Assembly: GCA_017998095.1 (NCBI GenBank)
Contig: JAGODU010000048.1
Span: 1-25,521 of the forward strand
DNA: 25,521 nt
Source: Prolixibacteraceae bacterium
GTDB taxonomy: Bacteria > Bacteroidota > Bacteroidia > Bacteroidales > Prolixibacteraceae
Direction of reading: 5' to 3'
Shown: one piece after another, positions 25,133 through 25,521 of the stretch
How positions within the stretch are numbered: position 1 is the stretch's first letter
Layout: every line of letters begins with the position of its first letter
Position numbers and translations under genes: made by a program
Notes under the pieces: generated by a model
The model's database searches: none
Told to the model about the DNA's origin: nothing
What the model saw: only the letters and a program-made list of their open reading frames with translations

Positions 25133-25521
25133 ATGTCGCCAGATTTAAAAGATATTGTTCAGAATGAAGGTATTGAAGAGATTAAAATATTCAATATTAA
25201 AATCAATCCACTCCGTCGTAATGATTTTTTATCAATAATTGAAGACGGCATAAAAAACAGCAGGCAGATAGCTCAGTTTGGAGTAAACTCTGCTACAATA
25301 AACGATATTGTCAGAAACGACGATTTCAGGGATATCTTTAATAACGCAGATTTAGTACATATTGACGGAATGTCAGTGGTATTGGCACTTCGTTTTTTTG
25401 GATATGCTATTCCTGAAAGGGTTGCAACACCTGACCTTGCTGATGACATCCTTGTGATGGCAAACAGGGAAAAAATGAGTGTATTTTTATTCGGAGCAAA
25501 GGAAGCTACTCTTGCATTATG
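25133..25521 (+). CDS. WecG/TagA/CpsF glycosyltransferase, GT26 family (3' partial)
   Basis: From the ATG at 25133 (19 bases after the acyltransferase stop) the frame is open to the right edge, giving 129 codons of a gene that continues outside. The protein shows the family pattern: an N-terminal segment with IKINPLRRNDFLSIIEDGI, then QFGVNSATINDIV, then the highly conserved NNADLVHIDGMSVVLALRFF and the IPERVATPDLADDIL segment, ending in VFLFGAKEAT. In TagA and WecG the Asp in the DG.GVV-type motif is part of the active site; here this is the HIDGMSVV Asp. These enzymes add ManNAc or ManNAcA (inverting) to GlcNAc-PP-undecaprenyl, usually as the second sugar. Its presence suggests that an initiating sugar-1-phosphate transferase lies just downstream. 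Confidence 0.86.
   Translation, partial: MSPDLKDIVQNEGIEEIKIFNIKINPLRRNDFLSIIEDGIKNSRQIAQFGVNSATINDIVRNDDFRDIFNNADLVHIDGMSVVLALRFFGYAIPERVATPDLADDILVMANREKMSVFLFGAKEATLAL

Noticed and set aside
1..25521. CRISPR arrays, tRNA/rRNA genes, insertion sequences, integrases or phage genes
   Set aside because: I saw no regular direct repeats with spacers, no tRNA-like cloverleaf, and no transposase or integrase motifs in any reading frame.

Overview
The window looks like chromosomal DNA of a Bacteroidota (Bacteroidetes) bacterium, probably Bacteroidales-like. The evidence is: two secreted proteins ending in type IX secretion (T9SS) C-terminal sorting domains with the YPNP motif; a PKD plus OmpA_C outer-membrane protein of the kind found in gliding/T9SS bacteria; low-GC coding sequence with weak Shine-Dalgarno sites; and perfect matches to the Bacteroidetes -7 promoter box TAnnTTTG. 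The species cannot be named from the sequence alone.

Left flank (1-5925). A 5'-truncated PKD/OmpA-type envelope protein is followed by a terminator and a 535-base non-coding stretch holding several hairpins, including a terminator-like hairpin just ahead of the next start codon. Then come two convergent genes for secreted, T9SS-sorted right-handed beta-helix proteins of 410 and 932 residues.

Polysaccharide locus (6101-25521, all on the + strand, continuing past the right edge). It opens with a Wzx-type flippase and a Wzy/O-antigen-ligase-like polymerase. Eight GT-B (GT4-like) glycosyltransferases follow, interleaved with accessory enzymes: a sugar-transfer-associated ATP-grasp protein, a CapA-family (PGA_cap) protein, a second and different ATP-grasp protein, a GINT1-like protein (formyltransferase-like N-terminus plus five-blade-type propeller), a left-handed beta-helix acyltransferase, and the start of a WecG/TagA/CpsF (GT26) transferase cut by the window edge. 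Gaps are short from about 13.2 to 20.6 kb and again from 21.0 kb onward, so there are probably two main co-transcribed blocks. Together they would build, decorate and export a complex surface polysaccharide (capsule, exopolysaccharide or O-antigen). No initiating transferase, Wzz/Wza export genes or nucleotide-sugar synthesis genes are in view.

Signs of remodelling. A 447-base gap (20581-21027) contains the C-terminal remnant of what looks like an aldo/keto reductase. Base composition appears to rise from very AT-rich upstream to visibly more GC-rich downstream of this point, and a candidate promoter sits right at the join. A second gap (9064-9320) carries a short hydrophobic ORF that may be another gene relic.

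Most notable points: the ATP-grasp / CapA / ATP-grasp block (12.1-16.7 kb), which suggests amide-linked amino-acid or peptide decoration of the glycan; the GINT1-like protein whose formyltransferase-like motif has lost its usual His; and the compact set of RNA-like elements at 1.35-1.88 kb. All functional statements come from motif reading without database searches.
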